Assembly: GCA_938084835.1 (NCBI GenBank)
Contig: CALKER010000005.1
Span: 1-64,000 of the forward strand
Direction: 5' to 3'
DNA: 64,000 nt
Source: an uncultured Thermoguttaceae bacterium
GTDB taxonomy: Bacteria; Planctomycetota; Planctomycetia; Pirellulales; Thermoguttaceae
In this document: piece after piece, positions 19,225 through 28,667 of the stretch
Position numbering within the stretch: the stretch's first letter is position 1
Layout: each line of letters begins with the position of its first letter
Notes under the pieces: model-generated
What the model was told of the DNA's origin: nothing
What the model saw: only the letters and a program-made list of their open reading frames with translations
The model's database searches: none
Position numbers and translations under genes: made by a program

Positions 19225-20781
19225 ATGACCGAACCAAATTGGCCTGGTTCAAGCGAAAGGCGTCGTAGCCGACTCCTGGCAGCCGGGGAGCAAACGGCCA
19301 AAAGAAAACGCACGCGAAGCCCTGCTCGGAGGAACCTCGAGGCAGGCAGGCGCAGGCCTCCCTCCCGATACCCACCGGAGCTATGGACCCACGGCCAGGT
19401 CCGTTTGGGGGATCTCTTGCCTACCCAGGCATGGACCCTGGTGGGGGTGGGAGTTTGCGGAGCAGGGACCGTCGCTGGGCTCATTTGGCTTGGTCTGAAT
19501 ATGTCGGCCTTCAGCCCCGAGCTTGCCGGCTGGGCGATAGCCCCCTTTTCAGCCGAAGGTCGGATCGGGCTTCTCAGCTGGCTTTCCTCTGTGCTTCTCA
19601 TCCTTGTGGCCCAGGTAGCGGGAGCTATTTTTTCCTTTCGTCGGGAAAGGAAAGATGACCTCTGGGGCATGTACAGGGTTTGGATGTGGGTTGCGGTGGC
19701 GTGCTTTGTCCTCAGTGTCCACGAGGCCACCGGTCTTTTGGCTTGGGTCGAGCAGTTCTTGTGGATTGCCACCGGTCGTGACCCGGATCAGGATTTCAAT
19801 CTCTGGTGGCGTGTTCCCGTAATGCTCTTTTTTGCGGTAATTGGTTCTCGCCTTTTTGTGGAGTACGAGGAGTGCTGGGCGGCCAAGGGCCTGCTGGTTT
19901 TGGCGGTCATCCTTTACGGAGTGGCCTATATCGTCAAGTGGACAAGCGACCACATATCGTGGCCGCTTCCGTCACCCTTTATGGCGGAAGGGGCCAAAGC
20001 GTTTGCCCACGTGCTTTTAGCTATGTCGGTCCTTACTTATGGGCGGCGCGTCCTCCTCGAGGTAAGGCAGGCAGCGCTTGATGGCCCAGCGGTGACCCGG
20101 CGCAGGGTTCGATGGCAGTCCGCGGCGGTGGCTCATGTTGATGCCCCTCACCCCGTCCCGGCGGCTCATCACCTCGAGCACCGCTACCTCGGCGGAGGCG
20201 ATCGTCGGCCAGGGGAGTCCCACTCGGAAGCATTTGTTCGGTCGTCGGCGTTTTTCGATCCCTCACGCCTTCCCCTCACTGGGGCTGGAATGGTCTCCGA
20301 CGGTGCGAGTGGGCCTCGTTCTTCTCCTCCTCTTTCCTCTCCTCCACCCGTAGGGCCTCCAAATGCGTGGACGAACTCTACGTCAGCTCCGGCGACCGGA
20401 GGTATATCCTCCCCAGAAGACGGAAATTTGCCAGGGCAAAGCTCCGCGTATGGACGTCGAACCGACGTAGCTTCTCAGGGGCCCCTGGCATCCGATGTTG
20501 GACGCGGCCCCCGGACCATTTCGACCGCCGAGATAAGTGGCTCCCCGGGGGGCCGGCCTGCGGAGAACCAGTTGACCACTGGGGTCCACACGTCTCAATC
20601 GCAGATATCCCCCACAGGTACCGTGCGAAAATTAACTAAGGCGGAAAAGAAAGCCATTCGCAAACGATTGGAAGAGCTACGAGCGGCCAGAGAACAACGC
20701 CTTGCCCAGTCTCAAGGGGCAGCCGGAGCGACTGCGCCGTCAACACCCCAGCCCCCAAACCCAAGCCAACCGTCGGCATAG
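19225..20781 (+). CDS. Six-helix membrane protein with Pro/Ser-rich C-terminal tail
   Basis: A 518-residue protein not assignable to a named family. The N-terminal 60 residues are Arg-rich and polar. About six hydrophobic helices follow (approximately 69-93, 113-137, 148-170, 195-217, 222-240 and 257-280). The rest (about 285-518) is low-complexity Pro/Ser/Gly sequence ending in a charged helix rich in Lys, Arg and Glu (KAEKKAIRKRLEELRAAREQ), a possible coiled coil. AGGGG abuts the ATG, an unusually tight spacing, so the start is not secure. The fixed membrane part plus disordered tail suggests an anchoring or scaffolding protein. Function unknown. Confidence 0.75.
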   Translation: MTEPNWPGSSERRRSRLLAAGEQTAKRKRTRSPARRNLEAGRRRPPSRYPPELWTHGQVRLGDLLPTQAWTLVGVGVCGAGTVAGLIWLGLNMSAFSPELAGWAIAPFSAEGRIGLLSWLSSVLLILVAQVAGAIFSFRRERKDDLWGMYRVWMWVAVACFVLSVHEATGLLAWVEQFLWIATGRDPDQDFNLWWRVPVMLFFAVIGSRLFVEYEECWAAKGLLVLAVILYGVAYIVKWTSDHISWPLPSPFMAEGAKAFAHVLLAMSVLTYGRRVLLEVRQAALDGPAVTRRRVRWQSAAVAHVDAPHPVPAAHHLEHRYLGGGDRRPGESHSEAFVRSSAFFDPSRLPLTGAGMVSDGASGPRSSPPLSSPPPVGPPNAWTNSTSAPATGGISSPEDGNLPGQSSAYGRRTDVASQGPLASDVGRGPRTISTAEISGSPGGRPAENQLTTGVHTSQSQISPTGTVRKLTKAEKKAIRKRLEELRAAREQRLAQSQGAAGATAPSTPQPPNPSQPSA

Positions 20782-21113
20782 ACCTATCAATCTGGTGGAC
20801 ATTTCACTCGCCCGGATGGATAAGCGTCCTTTTTGGAGTTCTTCACTTTGTCGACTTGGCGGCCGATGATTCTTGCGGTTGCCGTACTTCGCCCTTATAA
20901 TTCCGCGCGCCCGAAGTGGTTGGGTACCCGTCTACGCTTGCGCCATAATATCCACGCGGAAGCTGTCGGTGGGCCCCCTCGATGGCTAGCGTGGATCCGC
21001 TTTGAAACGTGGCAATTAGCGGCTTCGGGAAAAAAGTAATGATTCGTGGAAAAAGGAAACATGATTTCAGGCGACGATTGGTCGTGGATCACCAATTTCA
21101 ACGGGGCCGGGGT
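20782..21113. other. Spacer
   Basis: About 330 bases before the propeller gene. The frame of that gene runs back to 21009, but that part is not protein-like. Nothing else is supported. Confidence 0.4.
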
Positions 21114-22610
21114 ATGGTAATCATGATCACTTTTCGCAGGGACGATTGGCTCCACAAATTAACACTCGGGCTCGTGGCCTGGGCCGCTACACTTTTAGCA
21201 AGTGACCTTGCGTACAGCAACCAAAACAACACTCAGCAAAATTGGCCAATGCTGAGGCATGACCTCGCTCGCTCCGGCCGGGTTGAAACCGCACTATATC
21301 CTCCTTATGAGATAGCGTGGGTGCGGGATTTCAACGGGGAAATGATCCTCACGCGTAGCGAGCCAATCGTGGCAGCCGGGAAAGTTTTCGTGGGCACTTA
21401 CCAGGGGGGACTTTATTGCCTGGACATCCATACGGGTGAGCAAGCGTGGATGCTTCGCCTCCCTGGGCCGATTCTCCATGCTCCCAGTTGGTCGGAGGAT
21501 CGGCTTTTCGTGCCGGGCACATTTGGTATTTGCGCTGTGGATGCCTCTTCTGGTCGCCGGTTGTGGTGTTTTGCCGCCGGAAGGGGGGGCTTTGCCACAA
21601 GTCCCGCAGTGGTCAACGATTTAGTACTTGCTGGTGCTCGCGACGGCAATTTTGTGGCGCTTGATGTCCACAGCGGCCAACGCCGCTGGAATATTCCTGT
21701 GGGAGCCCCCATCCGCCTGACGGCGGCCGTGGCGAACGACGTGGCTTTTTTCGCCGCTGAGGATATGCGTGTCTACGCCGTAAACATCACTGAGGGAAAA
21801 ATTCGGTGGCGAAGCGAGAAACTTTGGGGCCAAAGCTTTCGCGATTATGCACCGCTTGTGGTCTCCGGCAAAGTCATTGTCCGCTCCAGTCCGGTACTTC
21901 ATTTCGCCACGCATGTGGCAAGCGACACGGCCTTCCTTGCACGACAGGCCGGCCTACCCGACAATCATTGGCAGACAATCGACGCCTTTTTACGGAGCGA
22001 AAAGATTTGGGCAACGCCGGATCAAATCCAGGCCGAACAGGCGGCTATTCGACAACGACTTCGGAAGGAACCGTGGCTAAAAACTTTCTATGTATTGGAG
22101 GCCGACAGCGGGCGAGAGGAGATCGTGGCCCCAGTCTTGTACACAGGTGGCTGTGCCGGGGTAGGAAATCCCCCGGCTTTGGGGCCGGATGGGCGGGTGG
22201 TGGTTATCTACCGCTCTGCTTATGGCAATTTTTCTCTAGGCGTGGCTCCCTTTGTCAGCGTGGGACTCCTTGATGTCTCCACGGGAAATATCGAGCCGAT
22301 TTTTCATCAACACGGAAAGCAGCCACCGTGGAATACTTTTTGGGGAACAGCTGATGAGGCCCAAAGTCTAACCACTGCAGAGAATCTCATATATTTCTGC
22401 CACCAAGGGACTCTGTCTGTTTTGGATCTGTCCACACGACGATTGGCGCCTGTGGCAGGAAAGCGAGATAGTTGGGGAGGATTTACTAATGTGCCAGGAA
22501 TTCTTAACGAATGGCATGGTCCTGCCCGAGGCTCCGCAGTTGTGGTCGACGATTTAATTTTGTGGATCACAGGAAGCAGGCTGATTGCGGTTCGCGGCCA
22601 GCGGAGGTGA
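21114..22610 (+). CDS. Secreted PQQ-like beta-propeller protein
   Basis: About 498 residues. A signal peptide (LTLGLVAWAATLLASDLAYS) is followed by WPMLRHDLARSG, the usual opening of PQQ-like propellers, and then repeated blades of the type VFVGTYQGGLYCLDIHTGEQAW, VLAGARDGNFVALD and so on. This resembles the BamB/PQQ-binding repeat fold but lacks an obvious dehydrogenase active site. I chose the ATG at 21114 (or 21123) because the signal peptide starts there. The next gene, an unrecognised secreted protein, begins 92 bases downstream, so the two are probably co-transcribed and may act together in the periplasm. Confidence 0.82.
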   Translation: MVIMITFRRDDWLHKLTLGLVAWAATLLASDLAYSNQNNTQQNWPMLRHDLARSGRVETALYPPYEIAWVRDFNGEMILTRSEPIVAAGKVFVGTYQGGLYCLDIHTGEQAWMLRLPGPILHAPSWSEDRLFVPGTFGICAVDASSGRRLWCFAAGRGGFATSPAVVNDLVLAGARDGNFVALDVHSGQRRWNIPVGAPIRLTAAVANDVAFFAAEDMRVYAVNITEGKIRWRSEKLWGQSFRDYAPLVVSGKVIVRSSPVLHFATHVASDTAFLARQAGLPDNHWQTIDAFLRSEKIWATPDQIQAEQAAIRQRLRKEPWLKTFYVLEADSGREEIVAPVLYTGGCAGVGNPPALGPDGRVVVIYRSAYGNFSLGVAPFVSVGLLDVSTGNIEPIFHQHGKQPPWNTFWGTADEAQSLTTAENLIYFCHQGTLSVLDLSTRRLAPVAGKRDSWGGFTNVPGILNEWHGPARGSAVVVDDLILWITGSRLIAVRGQRR

Positions 22611-22702
22611 CCTTCTTACGAAAATGGCGCCAAGGCTTGCCCCGCTTTTTGTTAGCTGGCGGAGGCCACTCGTTGATAGTCAACAGGTGCGGAGAATTTC
22701 TG

Positions 22703-24085
22703 ATGCTGGGACATTCCCGCCGCGCGTTGGGCGCAATATCCGCGATATTTCTCAAAGGTCTCCTTTGGCTAAGTGCGATCTTGGCCGGGGAACTTACTGC
22801 GGAAAACTTCTTTGCTTCTGGCCGAAGCGCACTTACGGCGTCGGAGGTTTCGGGCGCAGGCGGAAAAGGCGTCAACCGCCTGGCAGGCGAGCTTTCCGAT
22901 AACCCACCTCAGTTCGCTGCGGAGCTTGTCCGGGCAAAGCTTGCGGAAGTAATTGCCTCGCCAATTTTCGCCTTCCGCGACACGGAAAAACTTTTGCCTC
23001 CGGAGGCCGTACCTCTTCGCCAGGAGCTGGAAGCTCACGTGCTCCAGTGGATCAGGGGCGGCAAGCTTGCTCCTTTGCGGGTGGACATCGGTTTAGCAGG
23101 AGAAGAGCTATTCTTTGTGGAAAGTGGCGATGTGTTTTTGGCGCTTTCCCTCGCGCTGGCCCACTTGTCTTGGTCCGCACGAGCGGAAGTCAAAGCATTT
23201 TTGGCCGAGCAGTGGCGGGAGCACATGCCGGTGGGACAGAACCGCATCTACCACCCTCAGGAAGGAAAGCGGCGAGAGCTATACAAATTGCCACCTGTAG
23301 TGTTCTCGGCTATGAACCCAGGGAGTCGGCCCCATGCGATGGCTCATGTCTATGCCGTATGGTCTTACGGTTACTATGCCGAGGAGACGGAGCGGTGGGC
23401 TGACACCTGGGAGCTCGTGCGGGAGACGTGGAGAGAATTTCGCCAACAAAAGTTGCCACCTCGCTCCCAAGAGGATCAGTTATGGGCCAATGCCTATCTC
23501 GGGGGACTGATTGGTTTCATACGGATAGCTGGCCATCTCGGGCATCGTACGGAGGCGGACGAGGCCCGAGCCGATGCGGAGAGGCTTGCCTCATGGCTCC
23601 TTGAGCGTTTTGCCCAGGCAGCGCTCCACCTGCAACTTCCGGAGTTTCAGGGCATCGCCTGGTTCGACCGTTGGCGAGAGGAAGACCTCGGCGGATTCTT
23701 TCTTGTCTTGCGATCGCATCGGGCCAAGCCAGATAAATTCCATGCTCTTGTCCCTGAGGTGGGGGTCCTCCTGGGTGGGCTTGCGCCTCAGGCAGGGGCT
23801 GCTTATCTCGATTTTGTTGACAAATCTTTGCCCGGCTGGTATCTCGTTGGTGAAGAGCGGCAACTACACTATGGGGAAAATTTTACGGATTATCCCGATT
23901 TTAGCCTGGCCCTCTTTCAGGGCCAGGCTTATGTCGGTGGCCGAAGTTTTCGCTCCCTCAGTGCTTGGGTGGATCTTCCTATTTGTGACGGTGACCCTGC
24001 CTTCGTGCAGAAAGCCGCAATCGCGCTCCATGTCGCAAGTGCGGAGCAGACTAGTCGGTGGCCCTTCCCGGCCCGAACCAATTAA
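22703..24085 (+). CDS. Secreted helical protein of unknown function
   Basis: A 460-residue protein. The ATG at 22703 has GGAG 8 bases upstream and opens a signal peptide (GAISAIFLKGLLWLSAILAG). The mature part is almost entirely helical, with Trp/Tyr-rich motifs such as AHVYAVWSYGYYAEETERW and WELVRETWREF, reminiscent of alpha/alpha-toroid proteins; this is an impression only. I do not recognise the family. It follows the PQQ-like propeller gene closely on the same strand. An 11-bp hairpin lies within the coding sequence at 23903-23929. Confidence 0.75.
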   Translation: MLGHSRRALGAISAIFLKGLLWLSAILAGELTAENFFASGRSALTASEVSGAGGKGVNRLAGELSDNPPQFAAELVRAKLAEVIASPIFAFRDTEKLLPPEAVPLRQELEAHVLQWIRGGKLAPLRVDIGLAGEELFFVESGDVFLALSLALAHLSWSARAEVKAFLAEQWREHMPVGQNRIYHPQEGKRRELYKLPPVVFSAMNPGSRPHAMAHVYAVWSYGYYAEETERWADTWELVRETWREFRQQKLPPRSQEDQLWANAYLGGLIGFIRIAGHLGHRTEADEARADAERLASWLLERFAQAALHLQLPEFQGIAWFDRWREEDLGGFFLVLRSHRAKPDKFHALVPEVGVLLGGLAPQAGAAYLDFVDKSLPGWYLVGEERQLHYGENFTDYPDFSLALFQGQAYVGGRSFRSLSAWVDLPICDGDPAFVQKAAIALHVASAEQTSRWPFPARTN

Positions 24086-24120
24086 CCATCTTTCTTCGGG
24101 GGAAAAGTAGCTCCAAATGA

Positions 24121-24149
24121 CACACGATCGTGTGGGCCACTTTTGGCCC
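24121..24149. other. Palindrome next to a hairpin
   Basis: CACACGATCGTGTG (24121-24134) is a perfect 14-bp palindrome. It is followed at once by GGGCCA-CTTT-TGGCCC (24134-24149). The pair lies 35 bases beyond the stop of the helical protein gene, between convergent genes. It may be a bidirectional 3'-end structure or a protein-binding site; no T-tract is present. Confidence 0.45.
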
Positions 24150-24367
24150 TCACCTGATGGGGCAGCCCACAACGGATAGCAAAAAGACAAGCTCCCTGCA
24201 ATAAAAATGCCCAAATAAAAATACTCATTTTCCACGGCCTTTTAGGGCATCTGAGGCGCGAGATGGGAAAGGGCTTCGGCGTCCGGCGGAACTGTGGCGG
24301 AAGCTTGAGTTCTTATTTCGATTCCCACACGCGGTTCCAGGATTCAATCCGTGCATTGGCCCAAAGA

Positions 24368-25588
24368 TCAGAAGTCGCCCGGCAAGAGATGGCCCATTTT
24401 GTCCCGCTTTGTGGCCAAATAGCGGGCATTCTCTTGACGAACGGGCCCAACAATCGGGACCTGATCCACCACTTCCAGGTCGAAGCCGCTGTAGATACAG
24501 GCGTCGGTCTTTTTAGGATTGTTTGTCAACAGTCGAATCCGCGAAAGTCCTAAATCTTTGAGGATCTGGATGCCAATCCCATAATCGCGGCAGTCCGCCT
24601 GATGGCCGAGCACGAGATTGGCTTCCACCGTATCCAAGCCCTGGTCTTGAAGGGCATAAGCTTTAATTTTCTCCGCGAGCCCAATGCCTCGCCCTTCTTG
24701 GGGCAAATACACTAGCACACCCGTGCCCTCGCGGCCAATCATCTCTAGTGCCAAGTGGAGCTGATCGCCACAGTCGCATCGCAGCGACCCAAGCAGATCC
24801 CCCGTGAAACAGGAAGAGTGAAGCCGAACGAGTGGTGCTGCCGAGGCCGTCGGATCGCCAAAGACAAGGGCCATCGGTTGTTGAGTTTCGTATTTGACCT
24901 GATAGACGATGATGGTTGCCCGGCCAAAGTGAGTGGGCAAACTTGCTTCGGCCACGCGAAAAACCAGCTTCTCCATCCGGCGCCGGTAACGGATGAGATC
25001 CTCGATGCTGATGATGGCCAGCTTGAATTTGGCCGCAAGTTCGTAGAGTTCCGGTCGGGAGGCGCGATCCCCCTTATCGTTGAGGATTTCGCATACCACC
25101 CCGGCGGGGATGAGACCGGCCAGCCGGGCTAAGTCTACAGCACTTTCCGTGTGGCCAGCTCTTCGAAGGACTCCGCCCTCTTTAGCTTCTAGCGGCAGCA
25201 CATGACCGGGGCGGACAAAATCCGACGGTTTGCTCGTGGGATCGACCAGGGCCCGAATGGTTCGAGCTCGCTCCTGGGCTGTGATGCCCGTCCGGCACGA
25301 ACGATGATCCACTGGGACAGTGAAATTCGTCCCAAGGGGAGCAGAGTTGTGTTCGACAATGGGATGTAATTCGAGCCGCCGACAAACATCGGGCAAAACC
25401 GGGGCGCACAACAGCCCTCGGCCATAAGTAATCATGAAATTGATGATCTCAGGGGTAACCTTTTCGGCAGCGCAAACAAAATCTCCCTCATTCTCGCGGG
25501 TCTCGTCATCCATCACGATGACCACTTCCCCGCGTCGAATGGCAGCGATGGCTGCATCCACTGTGGCGAACGAGTCCGGCAGCTGCAC
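24368..25588 (-). CDS. ribBA: Bifunctional DHBP synthase / GTP cyclohydrolase II
   Basis: This 406-residue enzyme supplies both precursors of riboflavin. Residues 1-200 are 3,4-dihydroxy-2-butanone-4-phosphate synthase, with [25 protein letters not shown] and [16 protein letters not shown]. Residues 205-400 are GTP cyclohydrolase II, with the zinc ligands in [15 protein letters not shown], the EGRGIGL motif and [14 protein letters not shown]. Both halves appear intact. The start is a GTG with GAGGA 10 bases upstream; residue 2 onward fits the family. I looked for an FMN riboswitch upstream and did not find its conserved core. A hairpin at 25625-25654 lies in the leader. Confidence 0.95.
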   Translation of the reverse strand: MQLPDSFATVDAAIAAIRRGEVVIVMDDETRENEGDFVCAAEKVTPEIINFMITYGRGLLCAPVLPDVCRRLELHPIVEHNSAPLGTNFTVPVDHRSCRTGITAQERARTIRALVDPTSKPSDFVRPGHVLPLEAKEGGVLRRAGHTESAVDLARLAGLIPAGVVCEILNDKGDRASRPELYELAAKFKLAIISIEDLIRYRRRMEKLVFRVAEASLPTHFGRATIIVYQVKYETQQPMALVFGDPTASAAPLVRLHSSCFTGDLLGSLRCDCGDQLHLALEMIGREGTGVLVYLPQEGRGIGLAEKIKAYALQDQGLDTVEANLVLGHQADCRDYGIGIQILKDLGLSRIRLLTNNPKKTDACIYSGFDLEVVDQVPIVGPVRQENARYLATKRDKMGHLLPGDF

Positions 25589-26768
25589 GTCGGAATTTTC
25601 CTCAATCTGTTGTCTTTGGCGTGGGCGAATATCTGTCGCGTGGGCGACATTCGCACCGAATTTGTACCTTGACCCTGGTCATTCCCCGCCATTATTGTTC
25701 CCGCGCAGCCTCTTGGGCAAGAAGATTCATGTGGTCGTCCTCAGTGCGCATTAAATTCGCCCCGGAGGCCGTTTGGGCTATGTGCATAGTTTAGGGCCGG
25801 TTTTGAGATATTTTCACCGGCGCGGCGTTCTGGTTTCCTGATGCAAAGCACGGCATCCAAACTTCTTAAAGCAAGACACAAAAGAGGACAAACACAAAAG
25901 ATTTAGCTGTCTGCGATCCTATTTGGACCTACGTACCGATTTAGAAGGGTATTCGCGGAGACCGTGGAGGGCAAACTCAGGTGTGGCTTGATTTTAGGTT
26001 GACTCAGGAAGGCACGAAAAATAGGAAATATACAAGATCCTAAGAGTTTAGGTGTTCTAGGTTTAGGTGGTTTGAGCGATTAAGGCCCAGTTCAAGCGTC
26101 AATGGGAACATCCGCGGAGCATCTCCGCTGCCGGGGCGCGTAGTTCCCTTTCCGAAAGCCGTAAAACTAGGGCGTTTGTCCACCAAATCCTCGAAGCCGT
26201 TCGTTCTAAAGAAAAAAACGGCTTTGAGGGTATTAACCTGACCAGGTCGTGTGTTCTGCCGCTTACCGGCAAATCCCTTACGAGGGGCTTTTCGCTACAA
26301 ATGCTCCGAGGGAATCAGACCCATCGCTTGGGGGGACAGATGCCACGGAGGGTCTTCGCCGGCCGACATGAAAGGAGCTGCTAGTGGAGGCCTCTCGGGG
26401 ATGGCATGCTTTCAATTTGGCTTTTTAAGCTTACGAGGGCGACTCATACGCGCTGCGTGTAGTCTCATCCGAAAAATCAGGCCGGGTGTCCAGATTTCCC
26501 GCGGTCCAGGAGGATGTCGAGGCGAGGTAAGGCGACGCAATCATTAGGTCACCCCGTTCGATTCAAACGAACCATCTTATCAGGCTAGCTCGCGATGGTT
26601 ACCGCGTATTTCTGCCAACGACCGCTTTCCACAGAACAAGTGCCGGGTGCGATTCCCAGACGAGGGCGGAGTCCTGTCCAACGCGACCGTAGGACTATCG
26701 CCGGCACAGTTCGAAGGAAAATCCGCTTTACTTTGGCTGGCCGCTTCGAGGCGATTGATTGCCGCTTC
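25589..26768. other. Divergent spacer of 1.2 kb
   Basis: It lies between divergently transcribed ribBA and the FlgI-like gene. A hairpin (GCGAAT/ATTCGC, 25625-25654) is close to ribBA, a 15-bp tandem duplication lies at 26046, and GTTCG/CGAAC forms a small hairpin at 26559-26575. No further gene is supported. Confidence 0.5.
26046..26075. repeat. 15-bp tandem duplication
   Basis: GTTTAGGTGTTCTAG is followed directly by GTTTAGGTGGTTTGA. It is non-coding. Confidence 0.45.
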
Positions 26769-28667
26769 ATGATGGCAAAAGGCTTCCTGCCCGTCATGGG
26801 GGTAGCGCTTGGTGCTTTGCTGTTTGGTGTGTGCGGATGCGCTTATCTACCTTTGGGGAAGATGTCCGCTGAAAAGCTTAAACAGGCAACCTTCGAGCCG
26901 AAAGCGATTCCCCTCGTGGGCGACTTTGCTGTGCCCTATGGGCTTCATCCGGTAAGCATCGAGGGTATTGGCCTGGTGACAGGTTTGCGTGGGCAAGGTG
27001 GAGATCCCCGGCCATCGGGGTATCGGCAGGCCCTTTTATCGGAAATGCGTGCTCGAGGCGTCAATGATGCCGAGTCGATCCTTGCCTCCCGAGATACCGC
27101 GCTTGTGCTCGTGCGCGGGGTGTTACCGCCCGGGATTCAAGCGGGGGACCGCTTTGATGTGGAAGTGCGAGTTCCCTCCCAGGATGAAGTGAGTAGTCTT
27201 CGCGGAGGGTGGCTTCTGGAGACGGAGCTGCGGGAGTATGCCCTTTTCGGCCACAACCAGCTTCGTACCGGCCATGTGATGGGTCGTGCCAGTGGACCGA
27301 TCATGACCGATCCATTTGCCCATGCCAAGAAAGATTCCGTCCTTACGGCGCGCGGATGGATTTTGGGAGGCGGCGTTTCCAAAATCAGTCGACCACTTTT
27401 GTTAGTCCTTCGCCCGCAACATCAATCGGTGGCCAACAGTGCCCGCATTGAGGCGGCAATCAACCGGCGTTTTCACATCTACGACCGGGGAAACAAGTTG
27501 GGGGTGGCCAAAGCGAAGACGGACGAATACCTGGAAATCCGTATCCATCCCCGGTACCGGAACAACATTCCCCGATATGCGAACGTTCTGTGTGCGGTGG
27601 CTCTTCGCGACTCGGAGCTAATTCGGCAAGAACGTCTGACTCAGTTGGAGCATCAATTGCAAAACCCGGCTCGGGCTGCGGACGCGGCTATGCAGTTGGA
27701 AGCCATGGGGCGGGAAACCATTCCGGTCCTGAAAAAATACTTGCAGCATTCCGATGTGGTCGTGCGATTTCGGGTAGCCGAGGCCCTCGCCTATCTGGAC
27801 GACAGCGATGCGGCCCAACCCCTGGCTCAGATTGCCCGCGACGAGCCGGCTTTTCGCGCTTTAGCCCTTGCTGCCCTCAGCGCCATGGACGATGCCGTGG
27901 CTGCGCAGGAGCTGGTGGAACTTTTGAATTCGCCAAGTGCCGAGACGCGTTACGGTGCCTTCCGCGCCCTCACGAGCATGCCCCTGCGCCATCCTTTGAC
28001 GCGAGGAGAGGTGCTCCAGGATCAATTCCGTCTGCATGTGCTGGACACCGCAGGGCCGCCTATGGTGCACATTTCCCGGAGTCGCCACGCGGAGATCGTG
28101 CTCTTTGGGCGTAACCAGCGATTGCGAGGCCCTGTCAGCCTTGAAGCCGGCAAAGACATCCTCGTGGTATGTCGCAAGCCGGGGGAAGTAACGGTCAGCC
28201 GCTTTGCTGTGGGGGAACCCGATCAGCGGCGGAGTGTGTCGGATCGGCTCGAAGATATCATCCGCGCCATCGCGGAGCTTGGCGGTACTTACCCGGACGT
28301 GGTCCAGGCGCTTCAGGAAGCTCACGCAGCAGGGGCCTTGGAGGGCAGATTGGAAATCGACGCGTTGCCTCAGGTGGGCCGAAGGCTTCGCTCCTCCGGA
28401 AGTTCCGCTCCCAGTCAAGACGGTCCCGACTCGACATCTTTCCCCGAAGGGGCCAGTCCAGCTAATGAAATTTCGGAACAGGCAAGCGACATGGATCCGG
28501 GACTGTGGGAACATGTGCCCTTGTTCACTGCCGTACCCGACACCGACGATTCCGCGTCTTCCGTGCGCTCAACTGTTGAGACAGCGGCAGGCAGTCTTGA
28601 GGAACAAGGCGCCGGTCAGTCGGGAGAGGAGAAACCGTGGTTCCGGCGGTGGTTCCGACGCGAGTAG
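26769..28667 (+). CDS. FlgI-like lipoprotein with HEAT-like repeats
   Basis: About 632 residues. The ATG at 26769 opens a lipoprotein signal (FLPVMGVALGALLFGVCGCA). Residues about 45-290 resemble the flagellar P-ring protein FlgI: EGIGLVTGLRGQGGDPRPSG, ALVLVRGVLPPGIQAGDRFD and SSLRGGWLLETEL match its conserved stretches. A HEAT-like region follows (about 295-400; ETIPVLKKYLQHSDVVVRFR type), then an unassigned beta-rich part. The acidic, Ser-rich C-terminus ends in WFRRWFRRE. No flagellar gene is near, so it may have been adapted to another envelope ring or scaffold. The longer frame from 26595 has no ribosome binding site or signal. The FlgI relation is by motif recognition only. Confidence 0.75.
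   Translation: MMAKGFLPVMGVALGALLFGVCGCAYLPLGKMSAEKLKQATFEPKAIPLVGDFAVPYGLHPVSIEGIGLVTGLRGQGGDPRPSGYRQALLSEMRARGVNDAESILASRDTALVLVRGVLPPGIQAGDRFDVEVRVPSQDEVSSLRGGWLLETELREYALFGHNQLRTGHVMGRASGPIMTDPFAHAKKDSVLTARGWILGGGVSKISRPLLLVLRPQHQSVANSARIEAAINRRFHIYDRGNKLGVAKAKTDEYLEIRIHPRYRNNIPRYANVLCAVALRDSELIRQERLTQLEHQLQNPARAADAAMQLEAMGRETIPVLKKYLQHSDVVVRFRVAEALAYLDDSDAAQPLAQIARDEPAFRALALAALSAMDDAVAAQELVELLNSPSAETRYGAFRALTSMPLRHPLTRGEVLQDQFRLHVLDTAGPPMVHISRSRHAEIVLFGRNQRLRGPVSLEAGKDILVVCRKPGEVTVSRFAVGEPDQRRSVSDRLEDIIRAIAELGGTYPDVVQALQEAHAAGALEGRLEIDALPQVGRRLRSSGSSAPSQDGPDSTSFPEGASPANEISEQASDMDPGLWEHVPLFTAVPDTDDSASSVRSTVETAAGSLEEQGAGQSGEEKPWFRRWFRRE

Noticed and set aside
22511..22702. N-terminal extension of the secreted helical protein
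   Set aside because: It overlaps the end of the propeller gene in another frame; the ATG at 22703 has a ribosome binding site and opens a signal peptide.
25589..25760. FMN riboswitch upstream of ribBA
   Set aside because: The conserved AGGGGC/GAAATTCCC-type core is not present in the leader.
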